This document shows, one piece after another, positions 1 through 8,875 of a stretch of DNA of 64,000 bases (the stretch's first letter is position 1; every line of letters begins with the position of its first letter). Source of the DNA: Hyphomicrobium_A sp963812795 (GTDB lineage: Bacteria > Pseudomonadota > Alphaproteobacteria > Rhizobiales > Hyphomicrobiaceae); NCBI GenBank assembly GCA_963812795.1, contig CAWEWG010000007.1, positions 310,001 to 374,000 of the forward strand, written 5' to 3'. The translations under genes and the position numbers were made by a program. Under the pieces are notes generated by a model that made no database searches, was not told the DNA's origin, and saw nothing but the letters and a program-made list of their open reading frames with translations.

Positions 1-161
1 CAATTGATGAAATGCAGCTTGGGCTCGAGGTTGAGCGAGTAGCTGAGGATCGGGGTGCGGCAGTGCGGGGCCGGCCTCAGCCGGATCACCTGCGGTGCCA
101 TTCCGATCACGCGGTCATAGTGGTAGGCCGTCCGGTGCGTGAGAGCGACGTGGAGTGTCAT
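1..161 (-). CDS. Transglutaminase-like protein (DUF2126 type), N-terminus only
   Basis: Only the first 53 codons lie in the window; the gene runs off the left edge. Reading leftwards from the ATG at 161, the peptide begins MTLHVALTHRTAYHYDR and continues with VIRLRPAPHCRTPILSYS. This is the characteristic beginning of the large (about 1,100-residue) transglutaminase-fold proteins of Proteobacteria that carry a C-terminal DUF2126 domain. The start of these proteins forms a small beta domain (Bact_transglu_N) before the Cys-His-Asp transglutaminase core, which would be outside the window. Their substrates are not well defined. No clear Shine-Dalgarno sequence precedes the ATG. The family assignment rests on the N-terminal motif alone. 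Confidence 0.75.
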   Translation of the reverse strand, partial: MTLHVALTHRTAYHYDRVIGMAPQVIRLRPAPHCRTPILSYSLNLEPKLHFIN

Positions 162-352
162 CAGAACCCGTTCAGCAAGAGCACCCTTGTGCAGCGCAGC
201 GCGACCATAGAACATCTTTTGCCGCGCACGAAGTTCAGGCATTGCCTCGCAAGTGGGCGTGCTGCAACAAGTTTGGGCAATAATCAAGAACGGAAACAGG
301 GCTCCGCGCCGGGGCCGGCGTCGCTGCAGGAGCGGAAGGAGCGAGGGGTTCG

Positions 353-1394
353 GTGAAGCGGTTCAAATGCGGCGCGTGCGGCAATACCGTCTATTTCGAG
401 AACATGCAGTGCCTGCAGTGCGGGCACGCGCTGGGCTTCCGCTCCGACAAGCTTGAGATACGCGCGCTCGTCTCGGCGGGAGATGGGCTGTACCGCGAAT
501 ACAAGCACGGGCCGGGGACGCGGCTGCGCTATTGCGCCAACGAAGACTCATGGCGTCTGCAACTGGCTGGTGCGCGATGATGCCGCCTCGCAGTTCTGCG
601 CCGCCTGCGACCTCAACCGCACCATTCCCAACCTCGCCGATCCCGCCAACGTGCTCGCCTGGGGCGAGTTCGAGCGCGCCAAGAAGCGGCTCGTCTATTC
701 GCTGCGGCGTCTCGATCTGCCGCTTGACGGCGCGGCGGTGGGCAAGGCGCCGTTGACCTTCGACTTTCTCAACGACGCGCTCACCGGACACCTCGACGGC
801 GTCATCACGATATCTGTCGGCGAAGCCGATTCGGTGGAGCGCGAACGCCAGCGCAAAGCGATGGCCGAGACATACCGTTCGCTGCTCGGTCACCTGCGGC
901 ACGAGAGCGGCCACTACTATTGGATGTTGCTGATCGACGGGACACGGAACCTCGATCGCTATCGCCAGCTATTCGGCGACGAGCGCGAGAACTACGGCGC
1001 GGCGCTCGATCGTCACCACTCGCAGGGGCCGCCGGCCGATTGGTCGCTGCGGCATGTGTCCGCCTACGCCAGCTCGCATCCGTGGGAGGACTGGGCAGAA
1101 ACGTGGGCCCACTACCTGCACATGATCGACACTCTCGATACCGCTGCTGTGCATCGGATTGAGCCGCGCCCCGGAAGGTTCGGCGGGACGGGGGCGTGGC
1201 CTCTGCGCCCATTCGATGTCTACGGTACCGAAAGCTACGATGCGCTGATCAAACGCTGGGTGCCGCTGACGATCGCGCTCAACGACATCAATCGCAGCAT
1301 GGGTCATGCCGACTTCTACCCGTTCGTCATCCCTGAGATGGCGGTCACCAAGCTCGCCTTCGTGCATCGCGTGATCCGCCAGGCAACGCGATAG
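353..1394 (+). CDS. Putative zinc-binding metallopeptidase, frameshifted
   Basis: Member of the family of about 340-residue cytoplasmic proteins with an N-terminal zinc ribbon and a putative metallopeptidase core. The GTG start at 353 follows a purine-rich AGGAG-like stretch. The ribbon is visible as C6-x2-C9 and C20-x2-C23. The core carries the zincin motif HESGH (in GHLRHESGHYYW) and a downstream acidic/His segment, EDWAETWAHYLH, that could supply the third metal ligand. The reading frame changes once near 547-549: RYCANE ends in the first frame and HGVCNWLV resumes in the next, which a single extra base would explain. The two halves together give the expected full length. Substrate unknown. 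Family assignment is good; whether the frameshift is real is not known. Confidence 0.8.
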
Positions 1395-1419
1395 CCGCGC
1401 GGTCGGATTCGGTGATCCG

Positions 1420-2340
1420 CTAGTGGCCGCCGCCGCCGCCCCTGCTGCCGCCGCCGCCGCCGATCCCGATCCCGATGCCGATGCTGAAGCCGGGCGAGCT
1501 GGGCTGGTAGCGCGGGTAGGTCTTGCGGCGCGGCTTTGAATAAACGTACTTCTTGCGCGGTTTTTTCTTTGCCCGAGGTTCCGGCGGGTCGTTGTCCTCC
1601 GCTTTTTGAACCTTTGGAAGGTTGACCTTACGGACCTTCGGCTCAGGGCAGCGGCCGAGCTCGATATCATCACGCGTAAAGATCGGCGCCGCGTCGATGC
1701 TCGGTGGATTGACAACGAATGGAAACGCTGACGCGAAGCTTACTTCGCGTGTTTGCGGCAAAGCGTTCCACGTACCGGGATCTTGCAGGTCGCCATCGGG
1801 GCCGATGCGCAGCATGCGGCACGGATCGTCGAGCGATTTACACTCGCCACGCGTGTTGCAGACACGGATCGATCCTTCGTGGAGCAACAGCCAGACCGGA
1901 CCCCGCTCTTCGATATAGACGTCGAAGATGGTGCCGCGCACGGTGATGGCGGCGACCGGCGTTCGAATCGCATAGAACGGCTTGGCCGCCACGCCGGTGA
2001 TGAAACGGAAGCCGCCCTTGATCAGATTGAGAACGATGGCGCCGCTCGTTTTGTTGGCGTCATAGATGAAGCGGTCGAGTGTCATGCGCGCGCCCGGACC
2101 GATGGCGAGCTTCGTTTGATCGCGCAGCATCAGCTCGGCGATCGCGTCGGCGCCCGCCGCTATGACCTCCTCCTGCACGACATCGTCACCCGTCGTGAGA
2201 TGGCGCCGGTCGTCGCGGAATTCGCCCGTCACTTGGTTGACGACGACGACAGCAGAGCCGATGGCGTCGCCCGGGTCGGCGAGGGCGGGGACACAAAGCG
2301 CTCCGGCACAAAGGCAGGCGATGAAGACTGTTGGCTGCAT
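1420..2340 (-). CDS. Secreted FecR-domain protein with Gly-rich tail
   Basis: A 306-residue protein starting at the ATG at 2340, chosen because it begins a clean signal peptide (MQPTVFIACLCAGALCVPALA). The mature part holds a FecR fold: VQEEVIAAGADAIAELMLRD, then a basic-hydrophobic strand series ending in FYAIRTPVAAITVRGTIFDV, the typical FecR 'TP-A-IRGT' signature. FecR proteins of the classical type sense outer-membrane receptor occupancy and control an ECF sigma factor, but no sigma factor or TonB receptor is adjacent here. The protein also lacks an inner-membrane anti-sigma segment, so it more likely belongs to the exported orphan FecR group. The C-terminus is unusual: a Lys/Arg/Pro-rich stretch followed by repeated GI and a poly-Gly tail ending SRGGGGGH. 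It is transcribed divergently from the TPR gene, with an AT-rich gap between them. Confidence 0.75.
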   Translation of the reverse strand: MQPTVFIACLCAGALCVPALADPGDAIGSAVVVVNQVTGEFRDDRRHLTTGDDVVQEEVIAAGADAIAELMLRDQTKLAIGPGARMTLDRFIYDANKTSGAIVLNLIKGGFRFITGVAAKPFYAIRTPVAAITVRGTIFDVYIEERGPVWLLLHEGSIRVCNTRGECKSLDDPCRMLRIGPDGDLQDPGTWNALPQTREVSFASAFPFVVNPPSIDAAPIFTRDDIELGRCPEPKVRKVNLPKVQKAEDNDPPEPRAKKKPRKKYVYSKPRRKTYPRYQPSSPGFSIGIGIGIGGGGGSRGGGGGH

Positions 2341-2432
2341 GGCTGCGAATTCGTGTTTATGGCAAGAAAAAGCTATAAAGATCATAAGCGAAAATACTGT
2401 CAGGCAGGCTAACATAACTCCATTGTCGGTTG

Positions 2433-2461
2433 TTGAACGCTGGCCAATATCGTTCTGCAAT
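2433..2461 (+). promoter_or_regulatory. Possible sigma70-type promoter for the TPR gene
   Basis: TTGAAC at 2433-2438 and TGCAAT at 2456-2461 are separated by exactly 17 bases and lie 45 bases upstream of the chosen ATG at 2506. They sit in the AT-rich gap between two divergent genes. The match to consensus is moderate and there is no experimental support. Confidence 0.3.
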
Positions 2462-2505
2462 TGCTCGGCGCAGCATTTGCGCTTAACCGCCACATAATGA
2501 CCGCC

Positions 2506-3537
2506 ATGAAACATCTCTCGATATGCGCTGCGCTTGTCGCCGTGATGATTTTCGCCATCGCCGCATGGCCCGATCCCAGTGCCGCGCGAAGCTCGTTGCG
2601 GAGCGAGGACAAGGAGTGCGCGGACACCGCCAACGCAGAGGCGGCGATCGCAGCGTGCACAAGGCTATTTGAGAACCGTGGGCTCGGCCGCAACAACCGG
2701 GCCATAGCTCTCGGCAATCGCGGAGCGGCCTACAAGGTCACGGGTCGCTACGACGATGCCATTGCCGACTTCACTCGCGCCATCGAGCTCGACCCGGGCA
2801 ACTCGCAGTACTATTGCCAGCGTGGGGATGCGCGTCTGCGCACAAACGCAAACAGTGAGGCGGTTGACGACTACACGGTCGCGATACGGCAGTCGCCGCG
2901 CCTGCTGTGGGGCTATCATGGCCGCGGGCAGGCCTACCTGGCCATGGGCAACGGTGAAGCGGCCCTTGCCGATCTCAACGAGGCGGTGCGCCTCAAGCCG
3001 GAAGCGTTCACCTTGCGGGTGCTGCGCGGACGCGCCAACAATCTCGTCAAGAACTATGAGGCGGCCATCGTCGACCTCAACGATGCTCTGGACAATCCGA
3101 AGTCGAGCACTCTGCTGCCGAAGGAACGCGCCGCCGTGTTGACGCAGCGCGCCTTTTCGCGCGCGAAGCTCGACCGTGGCGAGGAGGCGCAGCCCGACAT
3201 CGATGAGGCGTTGCGTCTGGCACCGAAGGCCGCCTTCACGGTCGCCGTCGCCGGCCTCGTGCACGAGAAGCAAGGACGCATGACGGAAGCGCGCGATGCC
3301 TACTCGCAAGCACTTGCGATCGAACCGAGCCAGGCTCTCGCCAAGCTGGGGCAGGAGCGGATCGGCGCGGGGTCGGCATCCTCGGCGGCCTCTAACGCGG
3401 GGGACGAACCGGACGAACCTGCGGAACCCTCCGAGCCCGTCGTGCGGGCCAAACCCGAGCCGTCGTCGGGAGCCGACATGTGCGCCAAGTATGTGCCGGA
3501 GATTGGCCGCACCGTGAAGGTCAAGTGCGAGGATTGA
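2506..3537 (+). CDS. Exported tetratricopeptide-repeat protein
   Basis: A 343-residue protein with a signal peptide (MKHLSICAALVAVMIFAIAAW). At least five TPR units follow: GNRGAAYKVTGRYDDAIADF, YCQRGDARLRTNANSEAVDD, GYHGRGQAYLAMGNGEAALAD, and two further less regular copies up to about residue 280. The C-terminal 70 residues are Glu/Pro/Ala-rich and end in a short Cys-containing segment (DMCAKYVPEIGRTVKVKCED). TPR arrays are protein-binding scaffolds; the partner cannot be inferred. The start could equally be the in-frame ATG three codons earlier (2497). The divergent neighbour is also an exported protein, so both may act in the envelope, but this is inference from location only. Confidence 0.8.
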   Translation: MKHLSICAALVAVMIFAIAAWPDPSAARSSLRSEDKECADTANAEAAIAACTRLFENRGLGRNNRAIALGNRGAAYKVTGRYDDAIADFTRAIELDPGNSQYYCQRGDARLRTNANSEAVDDYTVAIRQSPRLLWGYHGRGQAYLAMGNGEAALADLNEAVRLKPEAFTLRVLRGRANNLVKNYEAAIVDLNDALDNPKSSTLLPKERAAVLTQRAFSRAKLDRGEEAQPDIDEALRLAPKAAFTVAVAGLVHEKQGRMTEARDAYSQALAIEPSQALAKLGQERIGAGSASSAASNAGDEPDEPAEPSEPVVRAKPEPSSGADMCAKYVPEIGRTVKVKCED

Positions 3538-3549
3538 GCTGCCGAGCGC

Positions 3550-4967
3550 TCAGAAACGGATGACGGCGCCGCCGAGGAGCAGGTCGAGGTCATCGATCGG
3601 CGCATCGGCAATTGGGCCGGTGGCGACGCCGTCTTGCAGTTGGCGCAGTTCGAGATCCCCACGTCACGTGCTTGTAGGTCAAATAGAGGATCATCGCGGC
3701 GCTATCGATCCCTTGCGCAATGCCGCCACCCCAGATGGCGACATCGGAGTGCCACACAGCCCAATCGCCCAAGCCCGTGGGATTGAGTGCATCGCCGGGG
3801 CCGACGAGCAACAACGTCGAGGCACCGCCTTCGTAGTGGTAGTAGTCGCCGTAGAGCGTCGTTTTCCCAAGCGGGAGATATGACCGCTCGATGCCGAACT
3901 GTCCGGAGAGGAATAGCTCGCTGTCGTCAACGCCGGCATGCCCATAGCGCCTGGTGTCGTCGACGAGACCGTCGAGGGTGAGCCCCAATCCAAAGTTGCC
4001 GAACAGGCCGCTGTCGAGATGTTTGGCGCTGACCGAGGCGCGAAGCTGGCGGCACGAGGACGCATCACCGGTGCTCGGCAGAATGGCGGACGGGCAGACG
4101 CTGAATGTGCGCAGAGTCGGGCGTCAGCTGTAGGTAGCCGATGCCGGCTCCGACATCGAAACCAAGGATCTCTTTGCGGTAACGCACCGCCACGTCCCAG
4201 AAATCGGTGACGACCCAGTCGGCGGCAGCGGTGAAGCCGTTCCACGTCGGCGAAACGTATTTCAGCAGCGAGAACCCGCGCTGGCTTTCCCCCGGCTGGT
4301 CCCCGCCGGCACCGATGATGCGCCGCCAGTTGAGGAAGCTGCCGGTCAGACGGCCGTTGGTGGCAGACCGCAGGAACATGCCCAGGCCGGCGTTCTCCGG
4401 CGCTGCGTACTGATCGAACAAGCCGGTCTGCGTGACGTTCGAGTTGGCTATCCTGTCGGTGGCGGCGAAAGTGGTGCCGACGAAGACCGTTCCATAGTGC
4501 TTATTGCGCAGGAACCAGACGGAGCTGCGCAGATCGAACCCGGTCGTCGCTGCGCGACCGAATAAGCCACGGTCGGCTATCTGATTGACCAACTTCGAAT
4601 TGGCCGTGCGGATGGCGACGTCGATCGCGTAGCCGGCCTCCCACTGCGCATCGATCGCTGCTTTGCCGACGAAGCTGAAGCGGGAGCGCTGATTGTCGTT
4701 GGTGACGACATACGCGTTGCTCTCGCCGCCGTCGTCCCAAGCCATCACGCCGTTATTGACGAGGCCGGAAAGCTGCAGTGAGAGCCTACGGTTGCCTTTG
4801 CGGGCCACCATTGCCTCGAGTTCGGCGATGCGCTGATCGAGGTCGGTGCAGCACGGTGCGCCGTAGTCAGGACTGCCATCCGCTGCGCCCGCGGCGGTTG
4901 CTCCGGCGAAGAGGAAAATCGCCAGTGCAGGGCCCGCCACCGGATTGCTTCGCCGCCCTTTCGGCAC
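3550..4967 (-). CDS. Outer-membrane porin, frameshifted in at least two places
   Basis: A porin of the alphaproteobacterial Porin_2-like type. The proposed GTG start at 4967 begins a signal peptide (VPKGRRSNPVAGPALAIFLF, cleavage near GAADG). A Cys pair and a short coiled segment follow (CCTDLDQRIAELEAMVARKG), then the beta-barrel opening LSLQLSGLVNNGVMAWDDG and NQRSRFSFVGKAAID. Later strands are recognisable (FVGTTFAATDRIANS, FTAAADWVVTDFWDVAVRYR, YGDYYHYEGG). The last strand ends in LLLGGAVIRF with a terminal Phe, as BAM substrates require. The frame changes near 4065-4095 and again near 3655-3665; each piece remains porin-like, so the intact gene would encode about 470 residues. Role: passive uptake of small solutes across the outer membrane; specificity is not deducible. 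Confidence 0.75.
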
Positions 4968-5191
4968 GCCCCGTGGCCTTCCATGTAGCGTGGTCCGCTG
5001 CGTGAGCTTGAGGCAATACCTGATTCGACGCCGATAGCGTGGCGTGCCGCGCAAGCGCACGGGCAGCGCGGCATCTGCAACCCGCGCAGCCACTCCGTCC
5101 GCTCAACTGCTCTACACGACAGCGCATTTTACATTTTCTTGAGCGATGCGCGTTAGATTGGCCAGCTTCGTCAGCTCAGAGAGTATCGACC

Positions 5192-6021
5192 GTGGCGATT
5201 AGGAACTCAGTGCTTCGGTCCATCGCCGATCATCCATGGACGAGCTTACAGGACGGCTTCCTGGCACTCAGCGCCATGGCCGTCGCCGGGCTGCTTGCCA
5301 TCGAATACGACCTGTTTCGGTTCGCCGGCGAGATGAGCGTGTCGGAGCGGCGCATAACGCTCGCCGAGGCCATTGCGCTGACGTTGCTGCTCGGCTGCTG
5401 CATTGCCGCCTTCGTGCAAAGGCGGATGCGCGAGCAGCGGCTCGAGGCGGACAAGCGCACGGAAATCGCCGCGGAAATGCGCGATCTGCGCGAACAGGCG
5501 ATGCGCGACTCGCTGACCAATCTGCCCAATCGCCGCGCGGTCCTGGCGCGGCTGGAAGAGCTGCAGGCCCAGACTGACGGGCAGCAGCACGCCTTCTTCA
5601 TGCTCGACCTCAACGAGTTCAAACGCGTCAACGACCAGCACGGGCACGGCGCCGGCGACAGCGTGCTGCAGGTGGTCGCCGAACGCTTCAAGCGTGTCGC
5701 TCGTCCCACCGATCTTCTCGCGCGCCTCGGCGGCGACGAGTTCGCGGTGCTCTCCTACGACATCGATCAGGTGGGCGCCGCGGCCGTAGGCGGCCGATTC
5801 CTCGGCGCCCTGCAGAACCAGGTCTGGGTCGACGGCACGGGTCATGACGTCGGCGTATCGATCGGCGCGGTGCTGTTCCCCAGGATGGCGTCACTGCCCA
5901 GGAGCTGCTCGCCAACGCCGACATCGCCATGTACCGGGCCAAGGCAGGCGGCCGCTCGGCGCTCATTTTCTTCGACAGCGCAGAGGCTTCGCCGCGACAG
6001 TATCCGCGCTTTGCCGGCTAG
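5192..6021 (+). CDS. Membrane-anchored diguanylate cyclase (GGDEF), frameshift near C-terminus
   Basis: Makes cyclic di-GMP from two GTP. Two hydrophobic segments (FLALSAMAVAGLLAIEYDLF and AIALTLLLGCCIAAFVQ) anchor the protein with a short exposed loop. A signalling helix (RLEADKRTEIAAEMRDLREQ) leads into the GGDEF domain: RDSLTNLPNRRA, LDLNEFKRVNDQHGHGAGD, and the active-site loop ARLGGDEFAV. The GTG start at 5192 fits a weak GAGAG upstream. The frame shifts near 5880: after SIGAVLFP the correct continuation is DGVTAQELLANADIAMYRA in another frame, ending at the TAG at 6019-6021. With that correction the domain is complete. No RxxD inhibitory site is evident just before GGDEF (the residues there are PTDLLAR). 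Substrate chemistry is certain from the motif; the signal sensed is unknown. Confidence 0.85.
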
Positions 6022-6091
6022 CTCGGCCCCCCTCATACAGGCGCCCATTGAACCGACCATTGACTTTGACCGCCGCACTCCCTAATTCTGC

Positions 6092-6112
6092 AGTTGCAAA
6101 TCATTTGCAACT
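6092..6112. promoter_or_regulatory. Perfect 21-bp palindrome, likely Fur/Mur-type operator of sitABCD
   Basis: The half-site AGTTGCAAAT is followed by one base and its exact inverse ATTTGCAACT. It lies 78 bases upstream of the proposed sitA start. TGCAAAT-type palindromes of this kind are the form reported for manganese/iron-responsive Fur-family repressors (Mur/Fur) of alphaproteobacteria in front of sitABCD. The regulator itself is not in the window. Confidence 0.75.
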
Positions 6113-6189
6113 AGCGGCTCGGTGGCGGGGGTTATCGTGGCGGGCTTGCTGGTCTAGCGCGGTTGGGACTTTCTCCCTGGAGACATGAA

Positions 6190-7101
6190 TTGGGCATCAC
6201 GCGAAGGAAATTTGCGACGGTGGCGGCTGCTTTGGCCGTCCTGGTCGCGCTACCTCAGCTCGCGGTCGCGGCGGAGGGGGGCAAGCCGTTTCGCGTGGTC
6301 ACCACCTTCACCGTCATCCGCGATATCGCGCAGAACGTTGCCGGCGATGCGGCCATCGTCGAATCGATCACCAAACCGGGGGCGGAGATCCACGACTATC
6401 AGCCGACGCCCCTCGATATCGTCAAGGCGCAGTCGGCCGACCTGGTGATCTGGAACGGCCTCAACCTCGAGCGCTGGTTCGAGAAGTTTTTCCAGAACGT
6501 GACGGACGTGCCGAGCGTCGTCGCCAGCGACGGCGTCGAGCCGATGGGGATCAGGGAGGGAGCCTACACCGGCAAGCCAAACCCGCACGCATGGATGTCT
6601 CCCGCCAACGCGCTGATCTACGTGGAGAACATTCGCAAAGCCCTCGTGCAGCATGATCCGGCCAATGCCGAGACCTACAATGCCAACGCAGCGGCATACT
6701 CGGCACGCATCAAGGCAATAGACGCGCCCTTGCGCCAGCGCCTTGCCGCCATCCCGGATGCGCAGCGCTGGCTGGTGACGAGCGAAGGCGCATTCAGCTA
6801 TCTGACGCGCGACTACGGCCTGCGCGAGCTCTACCTCTGGCCCATCAACGCCGACCAACAAGGCACGCCGCAGCAGGTGCGCCACGTCATCGATGAGGTT
6901 CGCAAGTATGGCGTGCCCGTGGTCTTCAGCGAGAGCACGGTGTCCGACAAGCCGGCGCGTCAGGTCGCCAAGGAAACGGGCGCGCGCTACGGGGGCGTGC
7001 TCTACGTCGATTCGCTCAGCGAGAAGGACGGCCCCGTCCCGACCTTCGTCGACTTGCTCGAGGTAACGGTCGGCACCATTGCCAGCGGTTTCGGGTCATG
7101 A
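6190..7101 (+). CDS. sitA: Manganese/iron ABC transporter substrate-binding protein
   Basis: Periplasmic metal-binding component of a SitABCD-type importer (cluster 9 family, PF01297). The TTG at 6190 is chosen because GGAG at 6179-6182 is correctly spaced; an upstream in-frame TTG at 6163 lacks this. The protein then begins MGITRRKFATVAAALAVL, a twin-arginine-like export signal ending near AVAAEGG. The expected metal ligands are visible: His in EIHDYQP, His in NPHAWMSP, Glu in VVFSEST and Asp in VLYVDSLS. The stretch LYLWPINADQQGTPQQVR is typical of the SitA/YfeA branch rather than ZnuA, and the long His-rich loop of ZnuA is absent. It is the first gene of a four-gene operon overlapping sitB by four bases (ATGA), under the palindrome at 6092-6112. 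Confidence 0.9.
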   Translation: MGITRRKFATVAAALAVLVALPQLAVAAEGGKPFRVVTTFTVIRDIAQNVAGDAAIVESITKPGAEIHDYQPTPLDIVKAQSADLVIWNGLNLERWFEKFFQNVTDVPSVVASDGVEPMGIREGAYTGKPNPHAWMSPANALIYVENIRKALVQHDPANAETYNANAAAYSARIKAIDAPLRQRLAAIPDAQRWLVTSEGAFSYLTRDYGLRELYLWPINADQQGTPQQVRHVIDEVRKYGVPVVFSESTVSDKPARQVAKETGARYGGVLYVDSLSEKDGPVPTFVDLLEVTVGTIASGFGS

Positions 7102-8020
7102 ACCTGGTGCCCAAAGATGTGACCACCGGGATGCCGCTGCTGGTGTTGTCGCCTCGCTGTCGGTGCGCGACGTAACCGTCACCTATCCCAGCGGCGTCAC
7201 CGGGCTGAAGGACGCGTCTTTCGAACTTGGTCCGGGCACTATCTGCGGCCTCGTCGGCGTCAACGGCAGCGGCAAGTCGACCCTCTTCAAAGCCATCATG
7301 GGCTTCGTGCAGCCGAGCCGCGGCGAGGTGCGTATCGCCGGTCTCCCTGTAGCCCAGGCGCTGAAGCGCGGCTACGTCGCCTACGTGCCGCAGAGTGAGG
7401 ACGTCGACTGGAACTTTCCCGTTCTCGTCGAGGACGTGGTGATGATGGGCCGTTACGGCCATATGAACTTCCTGCGCATCCCCTCGGCGATCGACAAGCG
7501 CAAGGTCGATGAAGCGCTAGCGCAGGTCGACATGACCCGCTACCGCCACCATCAGATCGGCGAATTGTCCGGCGGCCAGAAGAAGCGTGTCTTTCTCGCG
7601 CGCGCGCTCGCGCAGGAAGCGTGCGTCATCCTTCTCGACGAGCCTTTCACCGGCGTCGACGTGCACACGGAGACGGCCATTGTCGAGTTGCTGCGCCAGC
7701 TGCGCGCGAGTGGACACCTGATGCTCGTCTCCACCCACAATCTCGGCAGTGTTCCGGACTTCTGCGACCACGTTGTTCTGGTCAACCGCGTGGTACTGGC
7801 CGCAGGCCCCACGGCGCGCACATTCACGCAGAAGAACCTGGAGCGCGCGTTCGGCGGCGTCCTGCGTCGCTTCCGGCTGGAGGGCGGAGAGCTGCACGAT
7901 GACGATGATCGCCGCAGCGTGACCGTGCTGACCGACGACGAGCGTCCGGTGATCTTCTATGGCGATCGCCGGGCTGAGGATGAGCCACTGCGCCGCAAGG
8001 ACGGAGAGGAGGAGCCATGA
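7098..8020 (+). CDS. sitB: Manganese/iron ABC transporter ATP-binding protein, frameshift near start
   Basis: Energises the SitABCD importer. All ABC landmarks are present: Walker A GVNGSGKST, Q-loop YVPQSEDVDW, signature LSGGQKKR, Walker B VILLDEPF and H-switch STHN. The ATG at 7098 overlaps the sitA stop codon (ATGA), as expected for translational coupling. That ATG, however, is out of frame with the main body; a one-base change near 7128-7131 (a GGG run) would join MNLVPKDVTTG to DAAAGVVASLSVRDVTVTY. The C-terminal tail after about residue 240 is acidic and variable, as in relatives. Its stop overlaps the start of sitC. Confidence 0.88.
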
Positions 8021-8875
8021 GCGAGCTCCTCATCCCCGTTCTCCTACGACTACATGCTCAAGGCCATGTTCGTCAGCGCGCTCGTCGGGGGCGTCTGCGC
8101 CTTCCTGTCCGCCTACCTGATGCTCAAGGGCTGGTCCCTGATGGGCGATGCGCTCGGGCATTCGGTGGTGCCGGGCGTGGCTGGAGCCTATCTGCTGCAT
8201 CTGCCCTACGCCGCGGGGGCTTTTTTCGCCGGTCTCTTGGCGGCGCTGGGAATGGCGCTCGTCAAGCAGCGCACGCGATTGCGTGAAGATGCAATCATCG
8301 GGCTGGTGTTCACGTCGTTCTTCGCGGCCGGATTGCTGATGGCATCCATCTATCCCACAGCGGTGAACATCCAGACGATCGTGCTCGGCAACATCCTTGC
8401 TATCTCGGACGAGGACGCTGTCCAGGTCATCATCATCTCCGCCGTCTCGCTCGCCATACTGCTCGCGAAGTGGCGGGACCTGATGGTCGTATTCTTCGAT
8501 GAGCGGCACGCCCGCACGGTTGGAATAAACGCAACCGGCCTCAAGATCTTGTTCTTCACCCTGCTTGCGGCTTGCACGGTTGCGGCGCTGCAAACCGTGG
8601 GCGCGTGCCTGGTCATCGCCATGGTGGTGACGCCGGGGGCAACCGCCTATCTGCTTACGGACCGCTTCGGCCGCCTGTTGGCCTTGAGCGTCGCCATCGG
8701 CGCCGGCACGAGTTTCGCTGGCGCCTACATCAGCTATTTCATCGATGGCGCCACGGGCGGAGTGATCGTCACGCTGCAAACGCTGCTCTTCCTCGCCGCC
8801 TTCTTTTTCGCGCCCAAGCACGGCGTACTCGCCGCGCAGCGCCGGTCGTCCGCGTCCGAGGGGGCGATCCCATGA
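8017..8875 (+). CDS. sitC: Manganese/iron ABC transporter permease (first), frameshift near start
   Basis: Integral membrane subunit of the ABC-3 permease family (PF00950), with about eight hydrophobic helices. Recognisable blocks are CAFLSAYLMLKGWSLMGDALGHSVVPG, shared with its partner SitD, and CLVIAMVVTPGATAYLL near the C-terminal third. The ATG at 8017 overlaps the sitB stop. One extra base near 8038 separates MSELLIP from the expected FSYDYMLKAMFVSALVGG. Two different permease genes in tandem (sitC and sitD) are characteristic of Sit/Yfe/Tro systems, in contrast to the single permease of ZnuABC. Its stop overlaps the sitD start by ATGA. Confidence 0.88.
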
